From Peribolospora baueri (Eukaryota > Basidiomycota > Peribolosporomycetes > Peribolosporales > Peribolosporaceae): DNA of 64,000 nt. The stretch is taken from contig JAMDHS010000056.1 of assembly GCA_029717555.1 (NCBI GenBank), forward strand, positions 84,082-148,081, given 5' to 3'. Below, piece after piece: positions 48,537 through 59,222 of the stretch. Under the pieces are notes generated by a model. That model ran no database searches and had not been told where the DNA came from. It worked only from the letters and a program-made list of their open reading frames with translations. Positions within the stretch are counted from its first letter, which is position 1, and the number at the start of each line of letters is the position of its first letter. Made by a program: the position numbers and the translations under genes.

Positions 48537-51500
48537 TTAGCTCCCTTTTTAAAGACGCCACTCGGGTTGAAGAGGGGCTGTCCAACCTCACGGAGGCTGG
48601 TTCGAGAGACGACGCAGTCGAGGAGAGCGCAAGTGGATAAGAGGGCGAGGAGCGAGAGTTGGGAGCAGGTCAAATGGAAAAGCGTTGAGGACGGAGGGTT
48701 GCACGAGGTGGTAGGCAGAGAGAGGCCGGCGGTAGGTAAGTAGGTTGCGGAAAACCGGGAAGCAAGGGGGTAGCCAGAGCGAGAGCGGTCCTTTTATCGG
48801 GCCACGTCCGAGCGAGGGTGTGAGTGAGTGGAGTAGAAGTCGAGAAGGGAAAGAGGTTGGGGGCGGAAGATGAAAGGGTAAAGGAAAGCCAATGCGTGGG
48901 AGCGAGAATGGGAGGAGGATGTCAATGCGGAATATGAGGAGGGGAGGCGGAGAAAGGAAGAAAGGTGGATCTGGAAAGAAAAAGGCCGTAACGTCGAGCC
49001 GGCCGAACGGGCTGACGACCGACAATGGTCGCGGACGGGAAGGTGTCAACAGGCTGGCGAGGGTGACGAAGGGATCTCAGGGAAGCAAAGCGGGGGCAGG
49101 GAGGAAAGGAGACGCAGTGTGCGTCGAGGACGAATGGCAAAGGGAGTCTAACATGAACTGAGCCTGTGCGTTCGTTTGTACGCCCGACGTAGGCGCGGTT
49201 CACAGCGGAGAAGGGGAGTGCCGAGGACGTCGGGCCGGCGCGAGCTTGGGTGTGCGGTCAAGGCCGAGCGCTTGATGATTGGCCTGGGAAGAGCACATGC
49301 GGGACGGGGGAGAGTCGAGTCGAGCGTGGGTGAGAGGGAGAGAGAGACGACCACAACCACAACCACAACCACAGCGTTGTAAGCTTTGTGAGCTGCGTTT
49401 GTGCGCTTGTTGCGGACCCGCCGTCGCCGTCGCCCTGCCAAACAAAGAAGCATCCATCCTCCGAGCACCGCGGCCTAGCCGCGGGGCGGGTGTGACGGCG
49501 ACGGCGAGGACGAAGAATGGAGCAGGAAGAGAACCGTATCACCGACGGAGGAAGGTGATGCAAGTGAGGGAGGAAGATATCCTCCTCCTCCTCCTTTCCG
49601 CATCCGGCCCCAGTGGGTCCTTTCCGCTCCGAGCGGCGAGCGCCGTCGTGTCGTGCTTCTGGGCTGACCAAAGGATACGCCGTCGCCGCCGTCGCCACCG
49701 CCATCGCCATCGCCGCCGCTGCTGCCGCCGCCGCCACTGCCCTAGGTGCATGGCCGGCTGCAATACGACGACCCGAACGGAGCAAGAAATGCACCGTGCT
49801 CGCGCCTTAGCGCCATCCGCCCGTCGGTCGGTCGCGCACAAGCGCCCCAAGGGATTTTAGTCGGGGCGAGGGCAGACCGGCCGGCTGGTAAGAAGGCAAA
49901 GACGGCTCACAAGGAGCGATAAAAAGGAAAAAGAAAGGAAAAGAGGGTTGGAGGAGACAGACGAGCCAGCCAGCCAGCCAGCTGTCCCTCCCTTCGTCCG
50001 TCCCTCCGTTCATTCACTTTCGCGTCGCTTATCGGCCAGCCGCACTCTGGTTCCGTGCGCACGAGCGGGTCGCGTCGGCCCCACCGTCGGTCGCCACTGC
50101 CCTGGCTCCCGTCCGGACATACATACAGCTGCCAGCTCGGCAGGTGGTGTGACCGTGCCATGGCAGTTACCATTGCCGTGGGCGCTGTGCCGCGCGAGAC
50201 CGTCGTCGTCGTCGTCTTCTTCTTTCTTTTTCACGCTCGCCGGTGAGTGTGCGCCGGGAGCGACGGGACCCACCGACAGACGCACGGAGCGGACCGGCAA
50301 GGCGGCGCAGCGCACGGTGGGCGGACGGAGGGCGCTGGCGAGGAATGCGCAGGCCGTCGAAAAAAGCAAACACAAACAGACCATAGCCGCGTTCTGCAGA
50401 AGCCTCCATCTCTCCATCCATCCATCTCCATCCGTCCGACCGCTCGCGGCCGTTCGGACCGACGAGCGAAAAGCAAGGAAAGGACTGGACGCCTTTGCCG
50501 CAGCTCGTTTTTATCCTCCAGCAACGAAAAAGCAAAGCAAACCCAACTCGGCCCCGGCGATCAACGAAAATGAAAAAAGGCGGATTGAACGGAGCCAGCC
50601 GGCCTTCTTCCCGCTTCACCCTTTCTTTCCCCTTCGCTCCTCCCCATCCATAGGCGCGCTGGCACAGCTCATCCGGATCCACTCCTTCTCCTCTGCCAGC
50701 CAGTCGCAGACAGCGGACGGGCTCGGCCGGACCGCCTTTATGCCAAGTCACTCCAAGCAGCGCAGCGCAGCGACCCGAGAACGCTCGACCTTGGCGGAAA
50801 ACGCGACATGCATGCGGCTGAGCCCAGAGCCGAGTTGGAGCTGGTTTGCTCTCGCCCTCTCGGCCTCCAGTCCGTCTCCGTCTGGCCTGGCCGCTGGAGT
50901 GCATGGCCAAGCGGAGGGCACACAAATACAGATTTGACTAGCGTTGTGTTTCACCTCGCCCATTCGTTCATTCGTTCGTTCGGTGCCGAGCCGTCGTGCT
51001 CAGGGCCAGCGCCCTCGCCACAGCGCCCACACGCCTTTCTTCCTTTTCTCCCTTTTCCTCCATCGTTCCCGTACACGCCCTGAAAGCGGGGCGGAATGCG
51101 AAAGCATGGCACGAAACCTTCTGACTGCCTGACTCCCCCGTCTCCCTGGGTGTGGCGCGGTCCAGGCGAAACCTCGGTCTCCGACGACGACGACCGGCGG
51201 CCTCCTTTCCTTTGTGTTCCCCTCGCTCTGTCTCGCGCCTGTGTCGGCCTGTTAGAAACACATATTGTTGTTGCGCGGGCTCGCCCAACCACCACATGGG
51301 GAGGGAGACAGGGATGTACGCGAACGCACGCCGTGGAGCAGGAAGGAAGACGAGCCTTTTGTCCTAGCGAGCTAATTTCAGTCCCACCTCTCTCTCCGCC
51401 ACCGTGCGAGCGCTGGCTGGAGGGATCGAGGAGCGGGCCGAGCTGCCCGAGCGCGCGTCGGCTCCTTCGTTCGCTCTCACGCTCCATCTCCTCGAACGCA

Positions 51501-52027
51501 GAGATGGAAAGGAGATGGCGCTGTTTAGGCGTGTCTCGACAAGGCTCCTATGTAATGGTCTCTCGGCCTCCCTCTCTTCTCTACCTGTCGCTCCTCTCCC
51601 GTCCATTTCCTCGCACAGCGGTGCCCCAACTCCCTTCGAATGAAAAGGATAGGAGGACGCACGACAACCTTACTTTTTGACATATCGCCGCTCGTTTTGC
51701 CCGTCCATTGTTTCCATACAGCGGACGCGCCCGTCGCGTCGCGACTGCGCTGGCCGGCGCTCCGTCGCTTCGTCGCTCCTATCCAGGCCTCTCCACCGCT
51801 CGACGATGCCCCCAGAACGGAGAGGGGAATCCTGGGCGGAAGAAAAAAAAGAAAAAAAATGCACGGCGAGAGCCGTCCTTCCGTCGACGATTTCGTTTAA
51901 CTTGACAGCCGCCGGGATGTGCTTGACAGAAGAAAGCGGTCGAGTGCGTGTCTGTAAGTGCCAATGATGGCTGTGTTGGAGGAAGGCGTGGCAGCCGGAG
52001 CTCTTGGTGAAAGGGAAAAAAAAAAGA

Positions 52028-52053
52028 CTGGCTGGCTGGCTGGCTGGCTGGCG
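52028..52053. repeat. Tetranucleotide tandem repeat (CTGG)n
   Basis: Six copies of CTGG; they encode the artificial SQPASQP string on the minus strand. Confidence 0.85.
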
Positions 52054-52090
52054 AGTTTGCATCGGTCGGGAAAGAAGAGCATGGGCTCTC

Positions 52091-52096
52091 TATAAA
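52091..52096 (+). promoter_or_regulatory. Candidate TATA box (TATAAA) in the large gap
   Basis: A consensus TATAAA followed at 52105-52140 by a pyrimidine-rich stretch, then an ATG at 52206. Resembles a core promoter; no supported CDS could be built downstream. Confidence 0.35.
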
Positions 52097-53662
52097 GGAC
52101 CGTCCAGACCTTCCTCTCCTCTCCCTCTATCCATTCCTCCTTCGCCACTACCGCCAAACCTTCTACCAGCAGTCCACTGAAAAGCCCTGGGTACACGTGT
52201 CCGCGTATGCCCCTTGCCTTCACTACCGCCACCGCCAACCCGTCTGTTACGCCCGCCTCCCACTTTGCTCTCCACGCGGTCGACGCAGGGATGGCAGACA
52301 CCACGAGGTTCGTCATTGGCTACTCGTAGCCGTGTACAGACGGAGGGGCGCCGGGCACCTTATCTATGATCTTCTTCCTATGGGGAAGGACAACGAGCAA
52401 TATGCTCTCTAGACACTTTGGGGAACATGAGTTGAGGTGAGCCTGCAGATAAAGACAGCGGCCTGCCACTCCCTGAGCCTTGCCGTCGGAACCATTCCCC
52501 CATTCACGCGGCATCTCCCGCAACCTCCGACCTTTGGCTTTCGGCTCCATGTGCCTTCTCGGTGACGGGCGCCTCATAGGTTGTTCGTCGGCGCCACCCT
52601 TTCGAGGAATAGGCCGGTCAACTCCCGATGGTGACGACAAACGACACGGGAGACGTCAAGGCGAAACCGGACCCCTTCCACCCGTCAACAAGTCTCTAAC
52701 CTTCCGATCGACAGAGGCTACCATCTACTCCGCCGCCGCCGCATCGTCTGGCAGCGGACGGAGGCGCGCATTCTCGAGGGAAGACTATGACACCGTACCA
52801 AGGTCTATGCTAAAGGCAGCGATCTACCGGGACACCTTGTGGCGAGCGTCCGTGGTCAGAGGTCGGCTCTTTCCATCTAGTCAAGACGCGACTTGTCCGT
52901 CCAACCAGCCCATCAAAATATACGACATACCAATGCTGGCATCACCGCTCTGGACACATCCGTAGGCGTGAGCCTTGGGTACGGAAAGATGAGGCACGAG
53001 TTGAGCCGAATGACAAAAGAGGACGGCCAAGCTTTCCATGATGAACGTGCATGCCCCGCCATTTCTTCGTTCCACGACACCTTGACAAGCCCAGCGAGTA
53101 CCGTCGTCAAATGGGAGCTGCAAGACGGCGTAAACATATCCATTGCAGAGTGACACTCGTCCAGGTCATTGTTGCCAAACAGCCTTGGGCGGCAAAAGCG
53201 ATGGGAAGCGACTTGAGCGATCAAAATACTAAGAAATTTGTCAACGCTACGCTTAAATTGCGGGACTCCCGCCCTACCCTCACCGAAGCAGATTCGGGCC
53301 AGCCCTTGGATCAGGAAATTCGAGAAACCAGCTCAGATCGACCTGCGAGCTCCACACGACTGAGAGACAAACATCTGTCCGCTTACGATGGTCCAAAATG
53401 TGGAGAGGACGTGCAGAAACGCACCCAAACATCTGCATATTTACCCGACGAAATAGGTCACGTGCCATGAATCCAAGAGTGAGGTAATCGAGTCGGCGAC
53501 GAGACGACGTTCTTCCCGAACTTGCTCCGTCACCTTCTCGTTCTCCCAGCGACCACAACCAGACTTTCTGCCTCTGACATGGTCAGCTCAGAAACGAAGC
53601 AGCCCAGTACATAAGCGCAGGGGCTACTTCCATTCTCCACCCTCCATCCCCACCCTGCGCCA

Positions 53663-55162
53663 ATGCCGCCCAAACGAAAAAAGGCGCGCACAGATGAGCG
53701 CCCCGCGGCGGTCGAGACGAACACTGCGGAGGAAAGGAGAAGGAAGGCGCCGAGCAGACCGGTGACGCTGTACGACGTGTCCTCTTTGCGCTACGGCCAC
53801 CTCCGCTACGGTCGGTCATTGCACGGGGATACCTCTAACGGCCCTAGAGCCGTTCTCGTCTCCGAACTGCAACCGTCAAAAGTTGATGGCGAACTCGTGC
53901 CGGCTCACGACATTGTGGACACTCAGGCGCGAGAGCAGCAGCGCGGAAGGAGCAGAATGAGGACGAGAGTATCTAGCGATATCGCACGTCCGGACCGATA
54001 CGGCTTCCTGCAGGCTTCCGACGCGTATGGAGTGCAAGACGTGAAGAGGATGAGGCGATCGCATCTGGATCGTGCTCGAAAGAAGGCGAACCGGTCCAAC
54101 CAGACGACGGAAGGTGTTTCCGACTGGGATATGGAGGGGACGGCTGCATCACGCGCCGGCGAGGGCGGCGGCGGGACGACCGATATTCAAGGGGCCGACG
54201 CTCCAACTCGTCCTGCGACTCCTTCATCACCCATATCACCGCGTGTCGGTGATTCCGACGCAGACGCCGAAAGAGAGCATGCGGCCGAGACGCCTCGCAC
54301 CAGGTGGCGGGTGACAAAATCGGGTATGCACACTTTCGCTCACGATCCAAAGATGGAGTTCTTGGACGATCTGAGGGGAGGGGAGGGGCCATTGGGTGGT
54401 TTGCCTTCGTCGGTGAGTGAGCGCGAAACGGCGCTTTGTCGCCACCGACGCTTTCGATCATGCAGACGCCCATCGCCTGTTCTCCCCCGTCTGGCCGCTT
54501 GCTCTTCCAGTCTCTGTTAACGGCGATCCACCACCATGCAGCGCAATACTACGCCTCTCGCTCTCTCCTCCGACCTCCCTCGCCGCCCCGGCTCTCTTGG
54601 AAAGAGAAGAGGAAGGTTAAAGCGGAGACTGCCGAGTCCACAGATCAATTGCTCTCGGACGAGAGCGAGTCATCGCCGTATGAGGACGAGGAGGACGAAG
54701 CGGACGAGGAACGGGGACGAACCCCAGGAAACGATGAGCTCAGCACGAGCCAGTCCTCCTGGCCAGGTCTAGAACTGTTCCGAAAGGACATGCATCGCGC
54801 TTTTGACGAGAGTGCCTTGCTGGCTTTGGGTGAGCGGGTCGAGTCAAGCCAAGGCGGGCGAGCGTGCTTCTTGGTCCTCCGCCGCGCCATCTCACTTTCA
54901 CGCTCACCATGTCACCTTTTCTTTCCACCTTTTGGTTCACCTCAACACGCTCTCCTTTCGCCGCTTGTCTGCAACGCCCGCACACGCGCGCGTGACAGGC
55001 ATTCTCCTCGAAGAACACGTCGCCCACCAACTCTCCTCGTCTTCCTTTCCTCGGCCTTCCATTCCCCGTGGGCGCTCCAGGTCCCGGTCCCGGTCCAGAT
55101 CCACGATCAAGTCGAGGCCAGAGGCGAGGGGGAGTTCTCGGAGCGGTGTCATTGCTAGATAG
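53663..55162 (+). CDS. Nuclear-type basic/acidic protein, 425 aa, possibly Rrn9-like
   Basis: Exons 53663-54412, 54466-54829, 54999-55162, phase-consistent with GTGAGT, GTGAGC donors and TGCAG, GACAG acceptors. Starts MPPKRKKARTDER, a classical nuclear localisation signal, and is disordered and charged to about residue 220. A more ordered block follows: RVTKSGMHTFAHDPKMEFLD, LLFQSLLTAIHHHAAQYYAS, then an acidic stretch (EDEEDEADEERG) and a conserved-looking helical end LELFRKDMHRAFDESALLAL joined to GILLEEHVAHQL. The last residues are [10 protein letters not shown]. The final helix block (DESALLALGILLEEHVAHQL) reminds me of the C-terminal part of Rrn9/UAF-type proteins, but this is weak and not claimed as identity. 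The intron 54413-54465 is only 53 nt. Confidence 0.75.
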
Positions 55163-56060
55163 CATTGTCTTGTCGACCTGGTGCGGTCGACTCGATCGCC
55201 GTTTCGAAGCGCACCAGGGCTTCCTAGCCAACCCGCCCCTGAGGCATCGTTGAAACACCTTTGCCCAGCGCCCATTTGCCCTTCCCCAACTGGCTCCCAC
55301 CTCTTCAGGTGCCGGTCGCTTGCCCCACCTCCTCTCTAGTGAGATCACTTGCGCACGTCCTGTATTTGTACCGCTCCCTCATTCTGCAATCGTCGGGCCT
55401 ACGCAGCTTTACGGCGACCACAAACCGCTCAGCGTCCCGAAACATGTAGCCCTGCTCGTCCACTGCTGGTGCCTTCGCGGACGTGCGGCCCCTGCAGAGG
55501 CAGCGGCGCTTCTCTGGCGTCGAGATCGTCTTGCTGGCCACATACATGCCTTGACGTCGCCCTCATCATGCTTTCGTCCAACGATTGCGCACACAAGGCT
55601 GCTCGACCGTGCCGTGTATCGTTGTGATCGAAGACCTTCGAGTTCGGCGTCACCGCCTCCGCCCCACACCCGCTCGCCGTCGGGGACGCGTCGAGCGGCG
55701 CCCACTATTCTCTTCCGCCCCTCCGCGGAAGGCAGGTTACAACGGCTACACATTGCACTGTACATGTACATGTCTCGTAACTGCTCTCCGTCTTTCGAAT
55801 ACAGCGAGCGCGCTCGACTTGTAAGCAGTCAGTGGGCCTAGTCGCGGCAGCAAGCGGTGACGTGCCATGCGCTTCGCTGGTGCTCCGGCCACGCCGGCCC
55901 GGGTCGAACGAGGGTCGCTTAAAAGCAGCGACACCGCTCAGAGACCGACCGTCGCTGGTTCCTCATCCCAACCTCCTCTTCTCCTCCGGACCTGGTGTCC
56001 CCTTTCTCCAATCCTCACTCTCCCTTCCCTTCGCCTTCTTTCGTCGACGATTAAATCACC
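55163..56060. other. Intergenic region
   Basis: About 900 nt. An 80-codon minus frame (55305-55547) and a longer plus frame overlap each other; neither shows recognisable features. CT-rich just before the ATG at 56061, consistent with a 5' UTR. Confidence 0.45.
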
Positions 56061-56551
56061 ATGAAGCTGGCCTTCTCCTCCGTCCTCTGCGTTCTCGCTC
56101 TCACCGCCTCCTCTTCCGTCCTCGCCGCCGACACGGCGGCCGCCCAGGTGAGCTTGCTTGGCACTCCCTCCTGTCCCTCTTTCCTCGGACGGAGGAAGTA
56201 CTGAAAGAGAACCCTTCCTATCCCTTCCACCCTTCCCCGCCGCCGTTCTTCACTCCGTCCGTCCGTCGCAAGCCGCGGGCCACCATTCTGCCGCCCTTCG
56301 CCGCGCGCGGCGCTGCCTCCACGAGCGTCGGACCGGACGGCACCGTCTCTGTCACGACCGGCGGCGCCGATTCCGTGAGCTCGGGCCCGTCCGGCACCAC
56401 CGTCACCACCGGCGCCGGCGTCAGCAGCAGCAGCAACACCCACACCGAGGTGACGACATCGTCGTCGACGGACGGCGCGCTCATGGCGCGCGTTCCGACC
56501 GTCGCGTTCGCCGGCTCTGCACTCGTCGCCGCGAGCCTGCTTCTAGCCTGA
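56061..56551 (+). CDS. Small secreted, probably GPI-anchored cell-surface protein
   Basis: Two exons, 56061-56147 and 56273-56551, both phase 0 (GTGAGC donor, CGCAAG acceptor), 121 aa. Residues 1-22 form a clear signal peptide (MKLAFSSVLCVLALTASSSVLA, cleavage predicted after VLA). The mature part is Ser/Thr/Gly-rich with VGPDGTVSVTTGGADSVSSG and then VTTGAGVSSSSNTHTEVTTS, so heavily O-glycosylatable, with no cysteines. The last 15 residues, VAFAGSALVAASLLLA, are a hydrophobic tail after small residues (TDGALMA), the typical GPI attachment layout. Family not recognised; such short Ser/Thr proteins are common fungal wall components. Confidence 0.8.
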
Positions 56552-59222
56552 TTTTTGATTTGTCTGGGCAACGGGGGTGGGGTAGGGTGTCCTGTCATGG
56601 TCAGGGGTCATGGAGACGGTCGTCGCCCCTTCCGTCGCTTCCATCAAGTCGGCCGAACGGGGAGTGGTCGTTCATCGACTCTTTAAATCATTATCTTTCA
56701 CCATTTCTAGGTTTGGATGTGTGAAGAAGAGAGAGAGAGCGTCGGAAGGGGACCGTACGGCGCTCCGGCGCTCATTGAGGGTGGGGCTTGCGAGCGAGGG
56801 CATCCCCAGTCTCACAACATTGTCATTCTCTGGACGCTGTGCTGCAGACATCTGGTACCTTTATTCAACTCTGCCCGCCCCGGCTGCTCCCTCCCGGAGG
56901 CTACCTTTGCGATCGCCGCCGTAGCGCACGGCTGCCTTCATCACTGGGGAGGCCGGGTCGATAGCGTACGCCTGGAGAGAAAGCGTCGTTCGTCTACTCA
57001 ACGCTTTCAGGGCTGTGGGCTGGCCCTGCCGCCACAAAACGACACTAATCACTCCCATGACAGAGGCCTCGCCCTCAGCCTCGTCCAAAACAGGTGAACT
57101 GCAAGCTGTGTTAAAGAAGGACGTGACGCGTTCGGTGAGCGCAGATGAAACGACGGGCGAGAACGGCCCGTGCGAAAAGCACAACGTCGGGCGTTTTTCT
57201 TTTCTTCCTCCGTGTCGCCACTAAAGACGATGAAGGAGTGGATAAAGTGAGATGTCGATGAGTGGCTCCTCGTTGCGAGAGGAAAGGGCGCGCAGAGGAC
57301 AGGTAGCTGCTTATGCTGCTTGGATCAACCGGCTCGCCTCATTGTGGGTTCGCCTTGCAGCATCGCTAAGAGAAAAGGAAAGGAGAGGAGGCACGAGTGA
57401 GAGGCAAGCCGACAGTGAATCTGAGGGGGACACGATGAGAATGCCAGAGGAAAGTCAAGCTTTTTTTCGCCGATTCTGAGAGCGCCCATTATTATACGCC
57501 CGTTTCGACGTTGCGGAGAATTGCATCGGCGGTGCCCCGCACCTGAGGGAGGGAGGTGCTGAACGTTGGTCCTCGATAAAACGAACGTCAGGCAGAGAGG
57601 AGAGCGAAATCCGAGGCGGCCAACGTTGATGTCTCTGGGACACGAGACAGGGTACGCTATCGGAGAGCGAGCCAAAGCGGAAAGGGATGCAGAGACGGAA
57701 AAAAAAAGTCAAAAGGCCTGCTACCGGTCAGAAGACGTCGCGGACAACGCGTGGTGAGCGGCACTTTCATCCCGCCCCTGACGACATGAGACGCTCGCAG
57801 GGCTTGGCTCGCCAAGGAAGAAAAAAGACGTGGACTGGTTTATACTGATGCAAGTTCTAGAGGACGACATGGAAGAGACGGGCTCACGGGCTCATTGTAG
57901 TTATGTCTGTGGGGGAACCGTTTGGATAGTACATGGAGGCGGCAGGCGTGGAGAGACTGGCAGTCTCGGCTTGACCTTCCCAGCCCCATCCGCGTCCGCC
58001 CTCGACGTTGACCGCGAGGGACGAATGCAGGGCCGCGATTCGATGGATCGACCGATATTTTGTCGTGTAGGAGAGGGGCCTCAAGTTGACCTATCTATCT
58101 ATCCCATCGACCCGGACTGTCCAATGATGATTTTGCCGCAAGAAGCACGACGTGGTCGTCGGGTCCAAAGGCGAGTGAGTGAGTGAGTGAGTGAGTGAGG
58201 GAGGGAGCAAGTGGAGTCGAGTCGTCGCCTTGCCCGTTGGTATGCTCTGGCCTGCTGACAACGGACGCGGCCCGCGCACGGATATCCACCCACCAGGGAC
58301 GGTAGGGCAAACGGAAGACGGAGGCGCAGACAGACGAGTAGGCCGTCGGAAGTGTCGGACAGTGGAGGTCTGCTGCGGCGGGCGGGCAGGCTGGGCGGGG
58401 GGTGTGACGTCATGGGGCCTTGCTTGCGCTGGCTGGGCGACACCGACCGGGCGGGGCCGGCGAGGCGAGGCGAGGTGACGTAACGAATGACATGCCCGGC
58501 TTTGTCTGTGGTTTTTTCTTTTTTCTTTCTTTTTTTCCTTTTTTTTTTTTTTTGCGCTTCGTTTGGCGGGCGGCCGGGGAAAGGCGGCCCAAGTTGGATG
58601 GGATGTGGTGTGATGTGATTACACGACATGACGCAAGGCTGAGGCGAGGCTCGACAGAGGCAGACAGAGTGTTTATTTGTTCCTTCGCAAGCCTCCTTTT
58701 CTTCCTGCCTTGTTTCTTCAGCCATCTCAACCCGCTCATATTGGCTACCATCCATCCCATCCCATCCACCTTGCCATCCATCCTCCACTCGCCCTCCCAT
58801 CCTTCATCCTTCTTATACCTCACCCGACTTGTCGCCGTCGCCCGTCCGGAGCCCCCACCCGATCCATGTCCATCGCCGGCCGCTAGTGTAGCCAGCAATT
58901 ACGCAAGGAAAACAAGGCGCGTTCTGTCGTCGTCGGACATCCGCTCTCGTGGCTCAACTCGCTCCCTGCGCGGCGCTCATTTGCGCCTCGGGCATCCCAT
59001 CCGCTTGACCGCCGACCGCCGACGACGCGACCGACGCCATTTCCATTTCCATTTCCATCGCATTCCGTTTCCATTCCATTCCATTCCATTTCCATTTCCT
59101 TCCCTCTACCACTCCCTTATCACCCTTCCCCCACCCTCCCCCTGCCAACGCACGTCCGTACACATACGCATACGCGTACTTAAGCGAGCGCACAGACGCA
59201 ACAACACATATCATATCATATC
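56552..59222. other. Large upstream region of the white-collar-2 gene
   Basis: About 2.7 kb without a convincing gene. Contains a (GAGT)n repeat, a T/C-rich run at about 58511-58553, and from 58730 a pyrimidine-rich 5' leader with CCATT/CCATTT repeats (59040-59100). Probably the promoter and long 5' UTR of WC-2. Confidence 0.5.
58173..58199. repeat. Tetranucleotide tandem repeat (GAGT)n
   Basis: Six to seven copies of GAGT followed by GAGG units. Confidence 0.85.

Larger units (their letters stand above)
48537..53662. other. 5.1-kb intergenic region with no confident gene
   Basis: Upstream of both flanking genes (C2H2 on -, nuclear-type protein on +). CT/GA-rich with simple repeats. Many overlapping open frames exist on both strands, the usual result of high GC without selection. 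Composition becomes less GC-rich from about 52900 to 53470. A TATAAA with downstream CT-rich tract (52091) hints at an independent transcript. Confidence 0.45.

Noticed and set aside
48595-48615. GGTTCGAGAGA resembling a tRNA B box
   Set aside because: No matching T-stem complement, acceptor stem or A box around it.
49948-50937. 329-codon plus-strand open frame
   Set aside because: Composition follows local simple repeats and GC bias. An equally long minus frame overlaps it, it lacks domain patterns, and no promoter or splice context is convincing.
51897-52316. 139-codon minus frame beginning MTNLVVSAIPAST
   Set aside because: Runs through the (CTGG)n repeat and opposes a TATA/CT-rich start-like region on the plus strand. 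No domain pattern.
55305-55547. 80-codon minus frame with protein-like start MYVASKTISTPEK
   Set aside because: Overlapped by long frames on the other strand, no upstream promoter signs and no recognisable motif. Left as intergenic.
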